The notes beneath the pieces are model-generated. The model saw nothing but the letters and a program-made list of their open reading frames with translations, searched no databases and was not told the origin of the DNA. A DNA stretch of 5,940 bases. Origin: Opitutaceae bacterium (GTDB lineage: Bacteria; Verrucomicrobiota; Verrucomicrobiia; Opitutales; Opitutaceae). Positions 5,897 through 5,940 of this stretch are shown piece by piece. The stretch is from contig SYDD01000110.1 in NCBI GenBank assembly GCA_005786775.1, positions 1-5,940 on the forward strand, in the 5' to 3' direction. The stretch's first letter is position 1. Every line of letters begins with the position of its first letter. A program made the translations under genes and the position numbers.

Positions 5897-5940
5897 TGGT
5901 GGACCAGATCGGGATCAAACCGACGACCTCATCGTTGCGA
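5897..5940 (-). tRNA. tRNA-Ala(CGC), 3' half, cut by the window edge
   Basis: Read on the minus strand, the edge gives T33, anticodon CGC, AA, the 3' anticodon stem CGATG, a five-base variable loop AGGTC, the T stem GTCGG/CCGAT (G49-U65 wobble, four Watson-Crick pairs), the acceptor 3' strand CTGGTCC, discriminator A73 and an encoded CCA ending at 5897. U at position 70 and A73 match alanine identity (the G3-U70 pair), and anticodon CGC reads the alanine codon GCG, so two independent signs agree. The 5' half, including the D arm and G3, lies outside the window. The T loop reads TTTGATC, with T at position 56 where nearly all tRNAs have C. Confidence 0.88.

Overview
The window is about 70 percent G+C by eye and densely coding. 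The gene content (a secreted sulfatase, a Tat-exported Gfo/Idh/MocA oxidoreductase, a DUF6807 'PmoA-like' protein and a major facilitator transporter in one tight operon) is typical of polysaccharide-degrading Verrucomicrobiota, perhaps an Opitutaceae-like member, or Planctomycetota. This placement rests on gene types, domain style and base composition; no marker gene is complete here.

Left part, positions 1 to 4263, plus strand: a run of four genes whose three junctions are all ATGA stop/start overlaps. They are the C-terminal part of an MFS transporter (cut by the window edge), a secreted 325-residue DUF6807 protein, a secreted 460-residue formylglycine-type sulfatase with a CSPTR motif, and a 482-residue Gfo/Idh/MocA oxidoreductase with a twin-arginine leader. 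The run is most simply read as one transcript for handling a sulfated sugar or glycan: the sulfatase removes sulfate, the exported oxidoreductase and the DUF6807 protein act on the sugar part outside the cytoplasm, and the MFS protein carries a product across the membrane. The substrate cannot be read from the sequence.

Right part, positions 4286 to 5743, minus strand: a DASS/SLC13-type membrane transporter that converges on the operon with only 22 bases between stop codons. A strong Shine-Dalgarno sequence marks a GTG start at 5743. Its fold and landmarks fit the family, but the usual SNT and TPPN-like motifs are replaced, so ion coupling and substrate are open.

Right edge, 5897 to 5940, minus strand: the 3' half of a tRNA-Ala with anticodon CGC, an encoded CCA, and U70 of the alanine identity pair. 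It has T instead of the near-universal C at position 56. The 153-base gap between this tRNA and the transporter holds only a ribosome binding site, a small hairpin and a short TCGATG repeat. I saw no CRISPR array, insertion sequence, integrase or phage gene. The nearest thing to an undescribed system is the coupled extracytoplasmic sulfatase, DUF6807 and oxidoreductase set.
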